From NCBI RefSeq assembly GCF_028737265.1, contig NZ_JAQZAK010000003.1, positions 1-64,000 of the forward strand: 64,000 bases of DNA, written 5' to 3'. Origin of the DNA: Actinomycetospora callitridis (GTDB lineage Bacteria; Actinomycetota; Actinomycetes; Mycobacteriales; Pseudonocardiaceae). Made by a program: the position numbers and the translations under genes. Of the stretch, positions 7,522-19,246 are shown piece after piece; positions within the stretch are counted from its first letter, which is position 1; every line of letters starts with the position of its first letter. The notes beneath the pieces were generated by a model that worked only from the letters and a program-made list of their open reading frames with translations, was not told the origin of the DNA and did not search any database.

Positions 7522-8271
7522 ATGAGCAGCGAGCAGCGAGCAGCGGTGGTGACCGGATCGGGCAGCGGGATCGGCCGGGCGATCGTCGAGCGGTTGACGA
7601 ACGACGGCTGGTCGGTCCTGGGGGTGGACCTCAAAGTTGACGAGACCCTCCCCGGCCCCTCCCTCGCTGCCGACCTCACCACCCGCGAGGGCAACCGCGC
7701 CGCGATCGACACGGCCCTCGAGCAGTTCGGCCGCCTCGACCTCGTCGTGCCCAACGCCGGGTTCCAGCACGTCTCGCCGGTGGCCGACTTCGACGAGGAC
7801 CGCTGGGACGCCCTCCAGGCGATCCTGCTGACCAGCCCGTTCCTGCTGGCCAAGTACGCGTGGGAGGCCCTGCGCGCGGCCCCGGAGGGCGGGCGCTTCG
7901 TCGCGATCGCCTCGGCGCACGCCCTGGCCGCCTCGCCGTACAAGGCGGGCTACGTCTCGGCGAAGCACGGCGTCCTCGGGCTGGTGAAGACCCTCGCGCT
8001 CGAGGGCGCCGAGGACCGGATCACCGCCACCGCCGTCTGCCCCGGCTACGTACGCACCCCGCTGGTCGAGAAGCAGATCGCCGACCAGGCCCGCGCGCAC
8101 GGGATCAGCGAGGACCGGGTGATCGAGGAGGTCATCCTCACCCCGCACGCCCGCAAGCGGCTGATCGAGCCCTCCGAGGTGGCCGACGTGGTCGCGTTCC
8201 TGCAGACCCCGGCCGGGTCCACCTTCACCGGATCCCCGGTGACGATGGACATGGGCTGGACGGCGCGCTGA
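7522..8271 (+). CDS. SDR family oxidoreductase, 3-hydroxybutyrate dehydrogenase-like
   Basis: A 249-residue classical SDR with TGSGSGIGRAI, the NAG motif (VPNAGFQHV), the catalytic Tyr-Lys as YVSAKHG, and PGYVRTPLVEKQI. This last motif and the ILTPHARKRLIEPSEVADVVAF segment (in parts) resemble bacterial D-3-hydroxybutyrate dehydrogenases, which interconvert 3-hydroxybutyrate and acetoacetate with NAD. The window also has a PHB-depolymerase-like esterase at 49021, though far away. The ATG has TACGGT at 7510-7515 with a 6-nt gap, so it is probably leaderless. Substrate assignment is moderate. Confidence 0.8.
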   Translation: MSSEQRAAVVTGSGSGIGRAIVERLTNDGWSVLGVDLKVDETLPGPSLAADLTTREGNRAAIDTALEQFGRLDLVVPNAGFQHVSPVADFDEDRWDALQAILLTSPFLLAKYAWEALRAAPEGGRFVAIASAHALAASPYKAGYVSAKHGVLGLVKTLALEGAEDRITATAVCPGYVRTPLVEKQIADQARAHGISEDRVIEEVILTPHARKRLIEPSEVADVVAFLQTPAGSTFTGSPVTMDMGWTAR

Positions 8272-8310
8272 CCCTGCTGCGCCCGGAGGGTCCGGGGGAT
8301 ACTCGCCGCC

Positions 8311-8889
8311 GTGACCCTCCGCGAGCTCGCCGGCGAGCGCTGGCTCACCGTGCCCAACGCGCTGAGCTTCGTGCGCCTGCTCGGGGTGCCGCTGTTCCTC
8401 TGGCTGCTGCTGGGTCCGCAGGCCGACGGCTGGGCGCTCGTCGTCCTGGTGGCCAGCGGCATCACCGACTGGCTCGACGGGCGGATCGCGCGCGCCCTCG
8501 ACCAGTACAGCCGCCTCGGCGAGCTGCTCGACCCGCTGGCCGACCGGCTCTACACCGTGGCGACGCTGGTCGCGTTCCTCATCCGCGGGATCGTGCCGTG
8601 GTGGGTACTCGTCCTGATCATCGGCCGTGACGTCGTCGTCTCGCTCGCGCTGCCGCTGCTGCGACGCAAGGGCTACCTGGCCTTCCCGGTGCTCTACATC
8701 GGCAAGGCCGCGACGCTCAACCTGCTCTACGCGTTCCCCCTGCTGCTGCTCGCGCAGATGGACTGGCCCGGCGCCGACATCGCCCGCCCGTTCGCCTACG
8801 CCTTCACGGTGTGGGGGGTCGCCCTGCACCTGTGGTCGGGCGCGCTCTACCTCGTCCAACTCGTCCGGTCACCGGTCGCGACGGCGTGA
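8311..8889 (+). CDS. pgsA2: CDP-alcohol phosphatidyltransferase (PgsA2-like)
   Basis: A 192-residue integral membrane enzyme of phospholipid synthesis. The CDP-alcohol phosphotransferase signature is complete: DWLDGRIAR followed by eight residues, G, three residues, D, three residues, D (near residues 53-77). About five hydrophobic segments follow. The family joins CDP-diacylglycerol to an alcohol such as glycerol 3-phosphate or inositol phosphate. The position just before gcvH matches pgsA2 of M. tuberculosis (Rv1822), which gives the symbol; the DUF881 and small basic protein genes found between them in mycobacteria are missing here. GATACT seven bases before the GTG may be a leaderless -10 box. 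Confidence 0.8.
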   Translation: MTLRELAGERWLTVPNALSFVRLLGVPLFLWLLLGPQADGWALVVLVASGITDWLDGRIARALDQYSRLGELLDPLADRLYTVATLVAFLIRGIVPWWVLVLIIGRDVVVSLALPLLRRKGYLAFPVLYIGKAATLNLLYAFPLLLLAQMDWPGADIARPFAYAFTVWGVALHLWSGALYLVQLVRSPVATA

Positions 8890-8996
8890 CGTGCACGGTC
8901 CCGGCTTGGCCCGCCGGTGCCCGGCGCTCTAGCCTGCCGCCGCCCGGGGAGAACCCGGGCCGGACCGAGCACAACCCCTGACGTGAGGAGTCGCCG

Positions 8997-9386
8997 GTGG
9001 TCCCCGAGGGCCTGCGCTACACCGCCGAGCACGAGTGGATCACCTCGAGCGAGGCCGACCCGTCGGTCGTCCGTGTCGGCATCACCGACTACGCCCAGGA
9101 CCAGCTCGGTGACGTCGTGTACGTCCAGCTGCCCTCGGTGGGGGCGACGGTGTCCTCCGGCGAGTCCGTCGCCGAGGTCGAGTCCACCAAGTCGGTCTCC
9201 GAGATCTACGCCCCGCTCGACGGCGAGGTCACCGCGGTCAACGACGGGCTGGCGGACACCCCGGAGCTCATCAACTCCGATCCGTACGGCTCGGGCTGGA
9301 TGATGGAGCTGCGCCTGCCCGACCCGCGCGCCCTCGAGGACCTGCTCGACGCGGCCGCCTACCAGGAGATCGTCGACGGCTCCTGA
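8997..9386 (+). CDS. gcvH: Glycine cleavage system H protein
   Basis: A 129-residue lipoyl carrier of the glycine cleavage complex. The lipoylated lysine is Lys65 in the motif VESTKSVSE; YTAEHEW near the N-terminus and DPYGSGWM near the C-terminus are also family signatures. It shuttles the aminomethyl group between GcvP (12715-15681) and GcvT, which is not in the window. A gaggag ribosome site lies just before the GTG start. Unlike gcvP, it has no riboswitch. Confidence 0.95.
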   Translation: MVPEGLRYTAEHEWITSSEADPSVVRVGITDYAQDQLGDVVYVQLPSVGATVSSGESVAEVESTKSVSEIYAPLDGEVTAVNDGLADTPELINSDPYGSGWMMELRLPDPRALEDLLDAAAYQEIVDGS

Positions 9387-9643
9387 CCATCCGCGGGCCC
9401 TCGTTCGGGGACCCCGGACGGTCGCCACCGTTGACGCTCCGCCACGGCACGCGGACTCTCGCTCACGGTGGGTGGGGAGGGCCTCGACCCCGTGGCGGGG
9501 ACCGGTACCGTGACGGCCACCTCGCGACGATCCGTCACCGAGGCCGGGGACGGGGCCCCCTTCCAGGGTCCCGGAGCCGGCCGGGGACGGGCGGGACACC
9601 TCGATCGATCACGAGACCGAGCACGACACGACGGAGGAGCACG

Positions 9644-10111
9644 GTGAGCACAGGCGGTCCCCCGGTCCCCCCCGAGCGTCAGGGCGAGACGACGTCGGTC
9701 TTCCGGGCCGACTTCCTGGCCGAGCCCGAGACCGAGTCCCGCGGCGCTCCGGTGTCCGGGGTCGACGCGCTGCCCGCGGGCTCCGCGCTGCTGGTGGTCA
9801 AGCGCGGCCCCAACGCCGGGTCGCGCTTCCTCCTCGACCGGGACACCACGAGCGCGGGTCGGCACCCCGACTCGGACATCTTCCTCGACGACGTCACCGT
9901 CTCCCGCCGGCACGCGGAGTTCCGCCGCGACGGCGCGGAGTTCGTGGTGGTGGACGTCGGCAGCCTCAACGGCACGTACGTCAACCGCGAGCCCGTGGAC
10001 ACCGCGGTGCTCGCCAACGGCGACGAGGTGCAGATCGGCAAGTTCCGCCTCGTCTTCCTCACCGGTCCCCGTGACGGCGGGTCGGCCGGGGCGGGGGCGG
10101 GGCTGGAGTGA
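9644..10111 (+). CDS. garA: FHA-domain regulator GarA
   Basis: A 155-residue cytoplasmic protein that in mycobacteria controls 2-oxoglutarate dehydrogenase and glutamate metabolism. The N-terminal phospho-motif ETTSV (Thr16, Thr17) is the site targeted by PknB and PknG. The C-terminal FHA domain contains the phosphothreonine-binding residues in GRHPDSDIFLDD, VSRRHAEF and GSLNGTYVNRE. Binding of its own phosphorylated tail switches GarA off in the known system. The match to M. tuberculosis GarA (Rv1827) is close over most of the length. It starts at a GTG after ggaggag and its stop overlaps the GTG of ftsR. Confidence 0.95.
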   Translation: MSTGGPPVPPERQGETTSVFRADFLAEPETESRGAPVSGVDALPAGSALLVVKRGPNAGSRFLLDRDTTSAGRHPDSDIFLDDVTVSRRHAEFRRDGAEFVVVDVGSLNGTYVNREPVDTAVLANGDEVQIGKFRLVFLTGPRDGGSAGAGAGLE

Positions 10112-10980
10112 CCGCGGCCGGGCTGTCCGAGCCTGGGGGATCCCCCCTCTCGATCGGCTCGGTGCTCGACGCGCTGCGTGCCGACTTCCCGGAGATCACG
10201 ATCTCCAAGATCCGGTTCCTCGAGTCCGAGGGCCTGATCCGTCCGGCGCGCACCCCGGCGGGCTACCGGCAGTTCTCGCACGCCGACGTCGTGCGCCTGC
10301 GGTTCGTGCTGTCCGCGCAGCGCGACCACTACCTGCCCCTCAAGGTCATCCGGGCCCGGCTCGACGAGTTCGACCGCAACCCCGTCGACGGCGGCCCGAC
10401 GCTGCCGGGGGAGACCCCGGGCGGCGCCGACGGTGCGCTCGCGACGGCGGCCCCGCCGGAGTCCGGTGGTCCCGGCCCCGGTGGACCCGGCGGCCCGACC
10501 ACGCCCTCCGGCCCGAGCGCCGCGGCCACCGCCCGGGTGCGCAGCCTCGCCTCGGTGGCCGACCGCGTCGAGCCCGACGAGGACCCCGACGGCGCCCGCA
10601 CCGCCCGCGGGGACACCGTGAGCCGCGACGTGATGCTCGCCGAGGACGGCGTGGACGCCTCGCTGCTCGACGGCCTCGAGCACCACGGCATCCTGCGTCC
10701 CGACGCCGACGGCCGCTACGAGCCCGAGGACGTCCTGGTGGCGCGCACCGCGGCCTCGCTCGCACGTCTCGGCGTCGAGCCGCGCCTGCTGCGCTCGGCG
10801 CGCGCCAGCGCGGACCGCGAGGTCGGCCTGCTCGCCCAGCTCGTCACCCCCGTCGCCCGCAGCCGCGGTCCCGAGGCCGCCCGCCGCGCCGAGGAGCTCT
10901 CCGCGGAGCTGGCGGCGCTCTCCGGACGCCTGCACGCGCTGCTCGTCGGGGCGGGTCTGCGCCACGGTCTCAAGCGCTGA
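10108..10980 (+). CDS. ftsR: MerR-family regulator FtsR
   Basis: A 290-residue transcription factor equivalent to M. tuberculosis Rv1828 and to FtsR of Corynebacterium glutamicum, where it activates ftsZ. The N-terminal winged HTH is seen in SIGSVLDALRADFPEITISK, then IRFLESEGLIRPARTPAGYR and the wing to residue 90. The middle part is Pro/Gly-rich (about 95-140). The C-terminal ligand-like domain includes LLDGLEHHGILRPDADGRYE and repeats of the MerR fold. It overlaps garA by four bases, a pairing conserved in the phylum. Confidence 0.9.
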   Translation: MTAAGLSEPGGSPLSIGSVLDALRADFPEITISKIRFLESEGLIRPARTPAGYRQFSHADVVRLRFVLSAQRDHYLPLKVIRARLDEFDRNPVDGGPTLPGETPGGADGALATAAPPESGGPGPGGPGGPTTPSGPSAAATARVRSLASVADRVEPDEDPDGARTARGDTVSRDVMLAEDGVDASLLDGLEHHGILRPDADGRYEPEDVLVARTAASLARLGVEPRLLRSARASADREVGLLAQLVTPVARSRGPEAARRAEELSAELAALSGRLHALLVGAGLRHGLKR

Positions 10981-11115
10981 ACCGGCCCGTCACAGGGGCG
11001 TCACACGGCCCCCGCCCCGCTGGGCGACGGAGCCCGCGGAGGCCCTCGCGGACTCGCGCGCAGGGGTTCGCGAGCGTGTAGCGTCTCGATCCGTCGATCG
11101 AAGGAGGCGAGCCGC

Positions 11116-11589
11116 ATGAGCGAGATGCGAGTCGTGGGGGTTCGGGTCGAGCTCCCCGCGAACCAGCCGATCCTCCTTCTCCGGGAGGCCGAGGGCGACC
11201 GGTACCTGCCGATCTGGATCGGCTCCGTCGAGGCCACGGCCATCGCCCTCGAGCAGCAGGGCGTCAAGCCCGCCCGCCCGCTCACCCACGACCTGCTCAA
11301 GGACGTGCTGGGTGCGCTGGACCGCCGGCTCGAGCAGGTCCGGATCATCGACCTGCAGGAGGGCACCTTCTACGCCGAGCTGGTGTTCGACGGTGACATC
11401 CGCGTCTCCGCCCGCCCCAGCGACTCGGTGGCCCTCGCCCTGCGGGTCGGGGTGCCGATCCACGCCGAGGAGGGTGTGCTCTCCGAGGCCGGTCTGGTGA
11501 TCCCGGACGAGCAGGAGGACGAGGTCGAGAAGTTCCGCGAGTTCCTCGACTCCGTGTCCCCGGAGGACTTCCGCGGGGCCGACACGTAA
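11116..11589 (+). CDS. Bifunctional nuclease family protein (DUF151)
   Basis: A 157-residue protein of the BFN/DUF151 family. The conserved core runs from RYLPIWIGSVEATAIALEQQ through TYAELVF-like strands and ends in RPSDSVALALRVGVPI. The plant founding member has DNase and RNase activity; the bacterial function is not settled. It is the equivalent of Rv1829 and lies between the two MerR genes as in mycobacteria. TAGCGT upstream could be a -10 box, and aaggagg is a strong ribosome site for the ATG. Confidence 0.88.
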   Translation: MSEMRVVGVRVELPANQPILLLREAEGDRYLPIWIGSVEATAIALEQQGVKPARPLTHDLLKDVLGALDRRLEQVRIIDLQEGTFYAELVFDGDIRVSARPSDSVALALRVGVPIHAEEGVLSEAGLVIPDEQEDEVEKFREFLDSVSPEDFRGADT

Positions 11590-11711
11590 CGGTCGTTCGG
11601 GGGTCGGTACTCTCACCCTGAAGTCAAGGTCGAGAGTCGCCGCGCGTCGCGTTGACCCCCATCTCCGCCGCTCGTACCGTCGGCGCCACAACGGAACGAG
11701 GGAGGCAATCG

Positions 11712-12326
<615 letters not shown>

Positions 12327-12403
12327 CACGCACCGGGTGACACGGGCCACGCGGACCCTGGGTCCGGCCGCCCGACTGCGCTACCCTCATCCCGTCGTAC
12401 TTG

Positions 12404-12632
12404 GACACCGCGCGGGAGAGACCTGCACACAGAAGCCTCTGGCCGCAGGCGCCGAAGGAGCAACTCCTCCCCGGAACCTCTCAGGCATCCCAGACCGCGC
12501 GGAGGAGACGACCTCTGGAAAGAGGTGATCGGTCCCGGTTCACGCCGGGGTCGACCACCCGCCGATGGTGCAAGCCGAGGGTGAGCCCACCTCACCGGCG
12601 AAGCTCTCAGGCGCCCACAGGTGAGTGGGCAG
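12404..12632 (+). ncRNA. Tandem glycine riboswitch upstream of gcvP
   Basis: Two glycine aptamers lie back to back. The first begins at the cgggagaga core (12413 on) with gcgccgaaggagcaa in the middle and aacctctcaggc near 12475-12486. The second has the acctctggaaagagg core at 12511, then ggtgcaagccgagggtga and gaagctctcaggc near 12600-12612. A 6-bp hairpin (gcccac/gtgggc, 12613-12630) follows at once and may be part of the expression platform. Known glycine riboswitches turn on glycine cleavage genes when glycine is abundant. A -10-like TACCCT lies at 12382-12387. Confidence 0.92.
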
Positions 12633-12714
12633 CGGCAGAGGGGGAGGCCGTACGCGACGGACGGCGACGTCCGCGGCGTGCGAGGCCCCTGCTCGCCCTG
12701 CCACCGGAGGCGTC

Positions 12715-15681
<2,967 letters not shown>

Positions 15682-15841
15682 CACGTGCCAGCGGCGGACC
15701 GTCGCAGACGCCCGGTGTGCGTTACGGGAGCACGTCGACAGGCCACATGCGCGGTCGGAGGCACCCACGTGCGGCGTGTCCTCTCATCCGTTCGTGGGAC
15801 CAGAGGTGACACTGAGGTCCTAAGTGACCTGGGGGGCATCT

Positions 15842-16057
15842 GTGGGCACGCTCATCGCTGCAGGCATCGTGGTCGGCATCACGCTCGGGTTCGTGGTGGG
15901 GCGTCGCTGGGCGGAGTACTTCCGAGCCGCCAGCGACGCCCGGAACATCATGGCCGGCCGCAAGAGATACCGGGGAACCAGCACGCTGGCGTTCGTCCTC
16001 GGCGGTCTCCTGATCCTCGGAGTGGCGATCTTCTTCGGGAACAGCCCGTCCTTCTGA
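15842..16057 (+). CDS. Small membrane protein of unknown function
   Basis: About 71 residues with two hydrophobic segments (roughly residues 4-22 and 50-66) and a basic, hydrophilic loop with AEYFRAASDARNIMAGRKRYR between them. No family is recognised. The GTG at 15842 is preferred because gggggg ends five bases before it; another in-frame GTG lies at 15824. It points toward the Clp-N gene and stops nine bases from that gene's end. Confidence 0.6.
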   Translation: MGTLIAAGIVVGITLGFVVGRRWAEYFRAASDARNIMAGRKRYRGTSTLAFVLGGLLILGVAIFFGNSPSF

Positions 16058-16065
16058 CGGGGCGG

Positions 16066-16629
16066 TCAGCCGCTGGCCGCTCCGGGGGCGTCGTCGTCGA
16101 GGGCCGCGCGCATCGCGTGCAGCGTGACGCCCCGGGCGTGCAGCAGCGGTGCCGCGCGCCCGGTCTCGCGGTGGAGCATGCCCAGCAGGACGTGCTCGGA
16201 GCCGATGGTCCGGTCGCCGCGGCGCACCGCCTCGCGCAGGGCGAGCTCGAGGACCTTCTTCGCGCCGCGGTCGAAGGGGATGTGACCCCACAGCCGGCGG
16301 CGACGCCCGCCCGCGGCCCGGGTGTTCTCGAGCGCACCCGGGCCGAAGGCCGCCTCGACGCGGGCACGGACCTCGTCGAGGTCGATCCCCACGTCGGCCA
16401 GCGCCTCGCGGTCGGGCAGGTCGGGCGGCCCCGCGCGGCGCAGGTCCTCCTCGACCACCGCGAGGGTCACCCCGCGGGCGGCGAGCAGCGCCGCCCCGCG
16501 GGTGTCGCCCGCCCGGCAGAGCCCGAGCAGGAGGTGCTCGCTGCCGATGTGGTCGTCGGCGCGCTGGCGGGCCTCCTCCTGGGCGAGGACCACGATCCGG
16601 CGCGCCGGGTCGGTGAAGCGTTCGAACAT
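16066..16629 (-). CDS. Clp N-terminal-repeat protein
   Basis: A 187-residue protein made of two Clp-N repeats without any ATPase domain: FERFTDPARRIVVLAQEEAR with IGSEHLLLGLCR in the first, and FDRGAKKVLELALREA with IGSEHVLLGMLHRE in the second. In ClpC and ClpA these repeats receive substrates and adaptors, so this protein may be an adaptor or a chaperone-like stress protein. It lies 23 bases downstream of the small HTH gene and is probably in the same operon, under the twin operator at 16875-16920. Confidence 0.85.
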   Translation of the reverse strand: MFERFTDPARRIVVLAQEEARQRADDHIGSEHLLLGLCRAGDTRGAALLAARGVTLAVVEEDLRRAGPPDLPDREALADVGIDLDEVRARVEAAFGPGALENTRAAGGRRRRLWGHIPFDRGAKKVLELALREAVRRGDRTIGSEHVLLGMLHRETGRAAPLLHARGVTLHAMRAALDDDAPGAASG

Positions 16630-16652
16630 GGTCGGACCTCCTGGACGATCCC

Positions 16653-16871
16653 CTAGACGACCCCGCTGCGGCGGTACTTCTTGTGCACCGCCTGCCTGCT
16701 GACCGACAGTCCGTCGGCGATCTGCTGCCAGGACCAGCCCTGGTCCCGGGCGTTGCGGACCTGCAGCTCCTCCAGGGACTCGAGGAGCGCCCGCAGGGAC
16801 GCCACCGCTGCGAGACCCGTCGCCGGGTCCCGCGAGGAGGCCGCCGCCGCCACCGCCGTCGCATCAGCCAT
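16653..16871 (-). CDS. Small HTH DNA-binding protein
   Basis: A 72-residue protein with an Ala-rich N-terminus and a C-terminal HTH in which GWSWQQIADGLSVSRQAVHK is the helix-turn-helix, followed by a basic tail KYRRSGVV. The type resembles small regulators paired with Clp-N proteins in other actinomycetes. The ATG at 16871 is chosen because a promoter (TTGACA, 18 bases, TAGATT) ends seven bases before it, so the message would be leaderless. Two identical-type palindromes cover the promoter, and the protein is the natural candidate to bind them and repress itself and the Clp-N gene. Confidence 0.8.
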   Translation of the reverse strand: MADATAVAAAASSRDPATGLAAVASLRALLESLEELQVRNARDQGWSWQQIADGLSVSRQAVHKKYRRSGVV

Positions 16872-16874
16872 GCG

Positions 16875-16920
16875 TGTCAATCTAGGTTGACAGACCCGGA
16901 GCTGTCAACCGACGTTGACA
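16875..16920 (-). promoter_or_regulatory. Promoter with twin TGTCAA-N6-TTGACA operators
   Basis: Two 18-bp sites, 16875-16892 and 16903-16920, each have perfect 6-bp arms (TGTCAA and TTGACA) and a six-base centre; the centres are 28 bp apart. On the minus strand the upstream one supplies TTGACA as -35 (16903-16908) and TAGATT (16879-16884) forms the -10, with an 18-bp spacer. The operators therefore cover both promoter boxes, as expected for repression. Confidence 0.8.
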
Positions 16921-16921
16921 T

Positions 16922-17713
16922 CTAGAGCGCCGTGGCCCCCGGGGACAGGACGATCGGCACCGGCGAGGCCTCCAGGACGGCGGCGCCGGGGTCGCCGATG
17001 AGCAGCCGGGTAGCGGCGCCGGCGGGCGAGGCCCCGGCGACGAGCAGGTCACCCTCGCCCCACTCCAGCGACCGCACGGCCTCCTCGACCGTGTCGTCCG
17101 CGACCGCGACGGTCTCGGCGCCGTCGATGCCCAGGCCCTCGAGTGCCTCGCGCTGCGCGCCGATCATCTGCTCGCGCCACTGCTCGACGACCACCCGCTC
17201 GGCGTGCAGGCCCGCCTCCGGCGGCACCGTCGGCCCACGCTGCGGGGCGAAGGACGCGACGCGCAGGGCGGCATCGGCACGCCGCGCGAGGTCGGCGGCC
17301 GTGGCGAGCACACCGCGGGCGCGGCGTCCGGGGCCGAAGGCGCAGGTCACACGCGTGACCGGGCCGTCGGCGAGCGCCACGTGCCCGGCGAGCGCGACGG
17401 GCACGTCGGCGGCCCGCGCGAGGCGGGCGCCGACCGACCCCGGGCGGGGCGGGCCGTCGCCGAGCACGACCAGGTCGGCCTGGCGTGCGTGCGCGGCGCG
17501 GGCAAGGCCGCCGGGCACCGAGCGGTCCGCGACGTGCTCGACCTCGACGTCGACACCCTCGATCTCGGGAATCACCTCCGGGGCGTCGTCATGCCCGGGC
17601 GGCGAGACGGTGCAGACGACGAGCGGGCCGCCGATCACACGTGCCAGCCGCGCCCCGAGCGAGACCGCGGCGTCGGGGTCGGTCCCGGGCATGTGCCCGA
17701 CGAGCACGGTCAC
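16922..17713 (-). CDS. Universal stress protein family, two-domain
   Basis: A 263-residue protein with two USP-like halves. Each half has an alpha/beta fold ending in an ATP-loop-like stretch: ADLVVLGDGPPRPGSVGARL in the first and GDLLVAGASPAGAATRLLIGD in the second. The classical G-2x-G-9x-G(S/T) loop is partly degenerate, so nucleotide binding is uncertain. The GTG overlaps the stop of the upstream permease gene, so it is translated with the transporter; permease plus USP pairs are common and the USP may regulate transport. It is followed by the HTH/Clp-N stress operon. Confidence 0.75.
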   Translation of the reverse strand: MTVLVGHMPGTDPDAAVSLGARLARVIGGPLVVCTVSPPGHDDAPEVIPEIEGVDVEVEHVADRSVPGGLARAAHARQADLVVLGDGPPRPGSVGARLARAADVPVALAGHVALADGPVTRVTCAFGPGRRARGVLATAADLARRADAALRVASFAPQRGPTVPPEAGLHAERVVVEQWREQMIGAQREALEGLGIDGAETVAVADDTVEEAVRSLEWGEGDLLVAGASPAGAATRLLIGDPGAAVLEASPVPIVLSPGATAL

Positions 17714-19182
17714 GACGACTCCCCCTCGGTCGGACCGGTCGTGCCGGTCGCGCCGGCCGGGGCGATGAGCCGGGAGTGGCGGGCCCCGTAGAGCGCCCAG
17801 AAGATCAGGGCGACCGCCAGCCAGAGGACGAACACGACGTGGGTGATCCAGGAGAGCCCGAGGATGAGGTAGACGCAGGCCGCGATCGAGAGGACCGGCG
17901 TCACCGGGTAGCCGGGCACGCGGAAGCCGCGGGGGAGGTCCGGCGCGGTCCGGCGCAGCACCATGACCCCGATCGACACGACGCTGAACGCCACCAGGGT
18001 CCCCACGCTGACGAGGTCGGCGAGGACGTCGAGCGGCACCAGACCGGCCAGGACGGCGACGGCGATGCCGACGAGGATCGTCGTGGGCACCGGGGTGAGG
18101 GTGCGGGGGTTCACCCGCGAGAGCAGCGGGGGCAGCATCCCGTCGCGGCTCATCGAGAACAGGATCCGGCTCTGGGCGTACATCGTCACCAGGGTGACAC
18201 TGAAGATCGAGATGACGGCGCCCGCCGCGAGGACGATCCCCGGCCAGCTGGCGCCCGTCACCTGCGTGAGGATCGCCGCGAGCCCGGCCTCCTGGCCCTC
18301 GAACTGCTCCCACGGCTGCGCGCCGAGCGCCGCGACGGCCACCAGCAGGTAGACCACGGTGACGACGACGAGTGAGAGCATCAGGGCGCGGGGGAGCGTG
18401 CGCCGCGGGTCCTTGACCTCCTCGCCGGCCGTCGACACGGCGTCGAGGCCGATGAACGAGAAGAACACCGTGCCGGCTGCGGCGCCGATGCCGCCCACGC
18501 CGAGCGGCGCGAACTCCGCGAAGTTGTCGGCGGAGAACGCGGTGAACGCCAGCCCGACGAACAGCAGCAGGACCGCGAGCTTGATCACCACCATGATCGC
18601 GTTGGCGGTGGCCGACTCGCTCACCCCGCGGATCAGCAGCAGGGTGCACAGGACGACGAGGACGATCGCCGGCAGGTTGACGATGCCGCCGGCGCCGGGC
18701 GCCCCGGACAGCGCCTCGGGCACCCGTACGCCGACCGTGCTCTGGAGCAGGGCGTTGAGGTACTCCGACCAGCCCACCGAGACGGCGGCCGAGGAGACGA
18801 GGTACTCGAGGATCAGGCAGGCCGCCACGCCCATCGCCGCGGCCTCGCCGAGGGTGGCGTAGGCGTAGGAGTACGACGACCCGGACACCGGCACCGCCGA
18901 GGCGAGCTCGGCGTAGCAGAGCGCGGTCAGCCCGGCGGTGATCCCGGCGATCACGAAGGACAGGACCACCGCGGGCCCGGCCTTCGGGGTGGCCTCGGAG
19001 AGCACGAAGAAGATGCCGGTGCCGACGGTCGACCCGATGCCGATCGCCACGAGCTGACCGAGCCCGATCGAGCGCTTGAGGTCCCCGCCCTCGTGGCCCG
19101 CGGAGGCGTCGGCGCCGGTCTCGGCCGCCATGGTGGCGATCGGTTTGCGCCGCAACCAGGCGGTGCGGTCCGGTCCGGGCAC
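17710..19182 (-). CDS. APC-superfamily amino acid permease
   Basis: A 490-residue membrane protein with about twelve hydrophobic segments. The first helix carries the substrate-binding glycine motif GIGSTVGTGIFFV; FFSFIGLDAVSTAGEEVKDP, in helix 6 and the loop after it, is typical of the cationic amino acid transporter branch. The substrate may be a basic amino acid, but the binding residues do not settle it. The start is a GTG. It forms an overlapping pair with the USP gene downstream. Confidence 0.88.
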   Translation of the reverse strand: MPGPDRTAWLRRKPIATMAAETGADASAGHEGGDLKRSIGLGQLVAIGIGSTVGTGIFFVLSEATPKAGPAVVLSFVIAGITAGLTALCYAELASAVPVSGSSYSYAYATLGEAAAMGVAACLILEYLVSSAAVSVGWSEYLNALLQSTVGVRVPEALSGAPGAGGIVNLPAIVLVVLCTLLLIRGVSESATANAIMVVIKLAVLLLFVGLAFTAFSADNFAEFAPLGVGGIGAAAGTVFFSFIGLDAVSTAGEEVKDPRRTLPRALMLSLVVVTVVYLLVAVAALGAQPWEQFEGQEAGLAAILTQVTGASWPGIVLAAGAVISIFSVTLVTMYAQSRILFSMSRDGMLPPLLSRVNPRTLTPVPTTILVGIAVAVLAGLVPLDVLADLVSVGTLVAFSVVSIGVMVLRRTAPDLPRGFRVPGYPVTPVLSIAACVYLILGLSWITHVVFVLWLAVALIFWALYGARHSRLIAPAGATGTTGPTEGESS

Positions 19183-19246
19183 ACGTCCCCCTCAGGGCCT
19201 CGGTCAGGTGGTGATCCGCGTCGCCGTCGAGCGGGTGGCGGGGAGC

